From assembly GCA_012798805.1 (NCBI GenBank), contig JAAZMM010000038.1, positions 1 through 33,848 of the forward strand: a stretch of DNA of 33,848 nt, in the 5' to 3' direction. Source of the stretch: Bacteroidales bacterium (GTDB lineage Bacteria > Bacteroidota > Bacteroidia > Bacteroidales > UBA932). The notes beneath the pieces were generated by a model, which saw only the letters and a program-made list of their open reading frames with translations, did no database searches and was not told where the DNA came from. Position numbers and translations under genes: made by a program. Shown in pieces: positions 31,514 to 33,848 of the stretch. Every line of letters starts with the position of its first letter. Within the stretch, counting starts at the first letter, position 1.

Positions 31514-31827
31514 AACATTCCCAGCTCCAGCAGAGCCGCCTCACTCATCATTTTCATACTCCATTCCGGCTCGAAAACTATTTTTATATCCACATCGGCC
31601 ACCTTGGGTACATCTTCAACAGCGCTTTTGACATCCTCTACAAGCTGATCCGCCGCAGGACAATTTGGTGAAGTAAGAGTCATCGTCACGAGTACATTGT
31701 TGGCCTTATCCACCTCAAGCCCGTAAATCAAACCAAGCTCATAGATATTAACCGGTATTTCGGGATCGAATACCTGCTGCAAAGCGAGGAGTATATCTTT
31801 CTCTATATCACTTTTTGGCTCTATCAT
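31510..31827 (-). CDS. DUF59/MIP18-family iron-sulphur assembly protein
   Basis: A 105-residue protein of the MIP18 family (SufT-like), implicated in iron-sulphur cluster maturation. It has the conserved VFDPEIPVNIYELGLIYG (about residues 19-36) and MTLTSPNCPAADQLVEDV (about 49-66), with the conserved Cys56. The terminal tail WSMKMMSEAALLELGML matches the Bacteroidetes version, often labelled SUF system protein or metal-sulphur cluster biosynthetic enzyme. It overlaps sufE and folK by 4 bases each, so it is translated together with sufE. Whether it is a true SufT or a carrier is undecided. Confidence 0.92.
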   Translation of the reverse strand: MIEPKSDIEKDILLALQQVFDPEIPVNIYELGLIYGLEVDKANNVLVTMTLTSPNCPAADQLVEDVKSAVEDVPKVADVDIKIVFEPEWSMKMMSEAALLELGML

Positions 31828-32273
31828 TGCTCCATCTCCTTATTTTTATATGCCAACGCATAGGCTTTAATCTGTTTTATCATTGACAAAAGGCCGTTAG
31901 CCCGCGTAGGGGAAAGGTTTTCCTTGAGTCCTATTTTTTTAATAAATGAGAAATCCGAGGCTATGATATCATCATATTTCTGACCATTGTAAACCTTTAC
32001 CAACAGAGAAATTATGCCTTTTGTGATTACTGCATCGCTGTCGGCGCCAAACCAGAGGCGACCTCCGCTGCTACGGCAAACGAGCCAGACACGCGACTGA
32101 CAGCCCTTAATGAGGTTTTCTTCCGTTTTGTCGCTATCATCAATGTTGTCCAGCTCCTTACCAAGCTCGATAAGATACTCATATTTATCGAGCCATTCGT
32201 CATACATTGCAAATTCGGAAATAATCTCCTCCTCAATGTCTCTAATATTTCTAATATTCTCAGCATCAATCAT
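31824..32273 (-). CDS. sufE: SufE sulphur-acceptor protein
   Basis: Partner of SufS; it accepts persulphide sulphur on a Cys and passes it to the cluster scaffold. The 149-residue protein has the family pattern FAMYDEWLDKYEYLIELGKEL, then KTEENLIKGCQSRVWL with the acceptor C58, then FGADSDAVITKGIISLLVKVYNGQ. The end (NLSPTRANGLLSMIKQIKAYAL) is the usual SPxRxNG helix. It starts on the last 4 bases of sufS and overlaps the DUF59 gene by 4 bases. sufBCD are not in this window. Confidence 0.95.
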   Translation of the reverse strand: MIDAENIRNIRDIEEEIISEFAMYDEWLDKYEYLIELGKELDNIDDSDKTEENLIKGCQSRVWLVCRSSGGRLWFGADSDAVITKGIISLLVKVYNGQKYDDIIASDFSFIKKIGLKENLSPTRANGLLSMIKQIKAYALAYKNKEMEQ

Positions 32274-33505
32274 TTTAACATATTTATTACAAGTTTCAAC
32301 TTGCTTATAAAGGTTTCAGCCTCGGCTAAAGTATTGTACGGCGCAAAAGAAACCCTAAGCAAACCGCGATCCGAATAGAGATTGACCAGCGGCTCTGCAC
32401 ACATTAAACCGGAACGCACGGCAATACCCATCTTGTCGAGCATTTGTGCAACATCCGAGGGATGAATCCCTTCGATATCAATAGAAAAAATGGGCACTTT
32501 AAGGGAAAGATCCTTCGGCAAGCCACATATTTTGAGTCCCTCTATCTGCTGAAGTTCCTGTAACATATTGGTTACAATGCCTTTCTCGTACTCCTGTACC
32601 CGCACGTCATCCCTTACTGAAGCAGCAAATTCCAGCGCAGGTTTAAGAGAAGCGGCAGCCACAAAATTTGGAGTACCGGCTTCGAATTTCAGCGGCAGCG
32701 GAGCATAAGTGGTACGACTGAAACTCACTCTATCCACCATATCACCCCCACCCATATAGGGAGGCATACTCTCGAGGATCGAGCGCCTTCCATATAGCAC
32801 CCCGATACCTGTAGGAGCATATATCTTATGTCCGGAGAAGACATAAAAATCGCAATCCAGTTCACGGACCGAGACTCTGTCGTGCACCACCCCCTGAGCT
32901 CCATCTATCACCACTAAAACCCCTTTGGAATGAGCTATACGCACAATTTCAGCTACAGGATTGATGATGCCCAGTACGTTGGAAATGTGATTTACGGTAA
33001 GAATCCGGATACGATCATCCGCCTCAAGCAACGCTTTCAAGCGCTTCAAAGAGATCTCGCCGCTCTCCTCCACCGGAAGGACCTCAATCGATGTCCCCGA
33101 AGCCTCACAAGCGAGCTGCCAGGGGACAATATTGGAGTGGTGCTCAGCCTCGCAAATGAGCACTTTATCACCGGGGTTCAGATGGCTGCGAACGAGCGAA
33201 GATGCTATAAGATTGAGAGCAGCAGTGGCTCCGGAAGTGAAGATTATCTCCTCCCTGCTCTCCGCCCCCAAAAAGCTGCGTGCCGCCTCACGGCCCTCTT
33301 CGTAAAGTTCCGTGGCATCTGCGCTCAGCTTGTGTAGAGCACGATGGATATTTGCATTGGTGTACGAACTCATACGCTGCTGCAACTCGAGTACCTTACG
33401 GTGCTTCTGTGCAGTAGCGGCATTGTCCAGATATATCAACGGCTTGCCCCAGACCTGCTGGTGCAGCGCCGGAAATTGTTCGCGTATCTGATTTATAATA
33501 TCCAT
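32270..33505 (-). CDS. sufS: Cysteine desulphurase SufS
   Basis: PLP enzyme that removes sulphur from cysteine to give alanine and an enzyme persulphide. The 411-residue protein starts MDIINQIREQFPAL and contains GKPLIYLDNAATAQK, ICEAEHHSNIVPWQ, VIDGAQGVVHDRV, the PLP-lysine motif SGHKIYAPTGIG (K227) and AVRSGLMCAEPL with catalytic C369 in the RSGxxCA context of class II (SufS) desulphurases. An ATG 16 codons upstream (33553) is in frame, but MDIINQIREQF aligns with usual starts and the -7 box lies between the two. First gene of the operon sufS-sufE-DUF59-folK-glyS. Confidence 0.95.
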   Translation of the reverse strand: MDIINQIREQFPALHQQVWGKPLIYLDNAATAQKHRKVLELQQRMSSYTNANIHRALHKLSADATELYEEGREAARSFLGAESREEIIFTSGATAALNLIASSLVRSHLNPGDKVLICEAEHHSNIVPWQLACEASGTSIEVLPVEESGEISLKRLKALLEADDRIRILTVNHISNVLGIINPVAEIVRIAHSKGVLVVIDGAQGVVHDRVSVRELDCDFYVFSGHKIYAPTGIGVLYGRRSILESMPPYMGGGDMVDRVSFSRTTYAPLPLKFEAGTPNFVAAASLKPALEFAASVRDDVRVQEYEKGIVTNMLQELQQIEGLKICGLPKDLSLKVPIFSIDIEGIHPSDVAQMLDKMGIAVRSGLMCAEPLVNLYSDRGLLRVSFAPYNTLAEAETFISKLKLVINMLK

Positions 33506-33511
33506 AACTTG

Positions 33512-33519
33512 CAAAAGTA
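33512..33519 (-). promoter_or_regulatory. Bacteroidetes -7 box (TACTTTTG) of sufS, very close to its start codon
   Basis: Minus-strand TACTTTTG matches TAnnTTTG. Only 6 bases separate it from the sufS ATG, so a transcript from it would have almost no 5' leader. No TTTG is at the right distance upstream. Confidence 0.4.
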
Positions 33520-33529
33520 CTAAACAAAC

Positions 33530-33560
33530 TTTGGTTTTTGACCTAAAAAGCATATTTTTA
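33530..33560 (+). promoter_or_regulatory. Probable ruvA promoter (TTTG, 19 nt, TATTTTTA)
   Basis: TTTG (33530-33533) and TATTTTTA (33553-33560), one mismatch from TAnnTTTG, are separated by 19 bases and lie 23 bases before the ruvA start. Confidence 0.45.
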
Positions 33561-33583
33561 CATGAAAATTAAACAAAAAGAGA

Positions 33584-33848
33584 ATGTACGACTATATAAG
33601 AGGCACGCTTGTAGAGCTCAATCCCGCAGATGTAACTCTTGAAACAGGGGGTATCGGTTACCACATACTGATTTCGCTTACCACCTACTCCAGTCTCCAA
33701 AAAGGCGGCAAGGAGAATGTTAAACTCTATCTACACCAGCATCTTCGTGAAGATGAAGAGCTCCTTTTCGGCTTTTTTGACAAGGAGGAGCGCATAATGT
33801 TCCGCCTTCTGATCTCAGTTAGCGGCATCGGCCCCGGAACAGCGCGAA
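33584..33848 (+). CDS. ruvA: Holliday junction branch-migration protein RuvA, N-terminal part, cut by window edge
   Basis: DNA-binding subunit of RuvAB, which moves Holliday junctions. The frame from ATG 33584 gives 88 residues: MYDYIRGTLVELNPADVTLE, then GGIGYHILISLTTYSSL (OB-fold domain I), YLHQHLREDEELLFGFFDKEER and FRLLISVSGIGPGTAR, the start of the helix-hairpin-helix domain II. All match RuvA. The rest lies beyond the window. It is divergent from sufS, with 78 bases between the starts. Confidence 0.96.
   Translation, partial: MYDYIRGTLVELNPADVTLETGGIGYHILISLTTYSSLQKGGKENVKLYLHQHLREDEELLFGFFDKEERIMFRLLISVSGIGPGTAR

Overview
The window is chromosomal DNA from a member of the Bacteroidota, most likely order Bacteroidales. 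Three things point there. Many starts are preceded by a TAnnTTTG box (the Bacteroidetes -7 element), in three places with a TTTG (-33) exactly 19 nt upstream, and Shine-Dalgarno sequences are scarce. The gene content is typical: fused SecDF, a DUF5106/thioredoxin lipoprotein, DUF4271 beside hemD, a DUF2723 membrane protein, FloA with a short NfeD, tryptophanase, and alpha2-type GlyRS. Small lipoproteins are abundant. I cannot name a genus.

Layout. 1-652 (-): groES and the N-terminal part of groEL. 773-5504 (+): a thioredoxin-fold lipoprotein, a 1001-residue exported protein combining an HExxH motif, a propeller-like region and a probable barrel, and pnuC. 5458-7266 (-): uvrC, overlapping the end of pnuC. 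7330-9165 (+): a two-domain acyltransferase of the OlsF type. 9184-11553 (-): operon SUI1/YciH - DUF4271 - hemD - rnpA - yidD. 11644-14700 (+): DUF2723/TMEM260-like protein. 14912-15880 (+): a RelE-like toxin and HTH antitoxin with promoter, operator-like palindromes and terminator. 15892-17271 (-): tryptophanase. 17371-20430 (-): secDF. 20548-23904 (+): exported PD40/SPOR-like protein, NfeD, FloA. 24094-25368 (-): exported Ntn hydrolase. 25548-27805 (-): five-gene operon of small lipoproteins. 28078-28335: divergent tRNA-Pro and tRNA-Ser. 28429-29292 (-): a sixth lipoprotein. 29482-33505 (-): operon sufS - sufE - DUF59 - folK - glyS. 33584-end (+): start of ruvA.

Most of the window is housekeeping. 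The accessory parts are the toxin-antitoxin unit and the lipoprotein block at 25.5-29.5 kb. In that block the whole region between tRNA-Pro and the lipoprotein operon, including the tRNA terminator hairpin, is present a second time between glyS and the sixth lipoprotein. Two lipoproteins of the operon (27326-27805 and 26431-26901) are paralogues with a conserved six-cysteine pattern. Two others (26898-27323 and 28429-29292) share a nearly identical leader but have unrelated mature parts. I judge this block, the HExxH-propeller-barrel protein and the PD40/double-SPOR-NfeD-FloA operon the most worth a second look. I found no CRISPR array, insertion sequence or phage.
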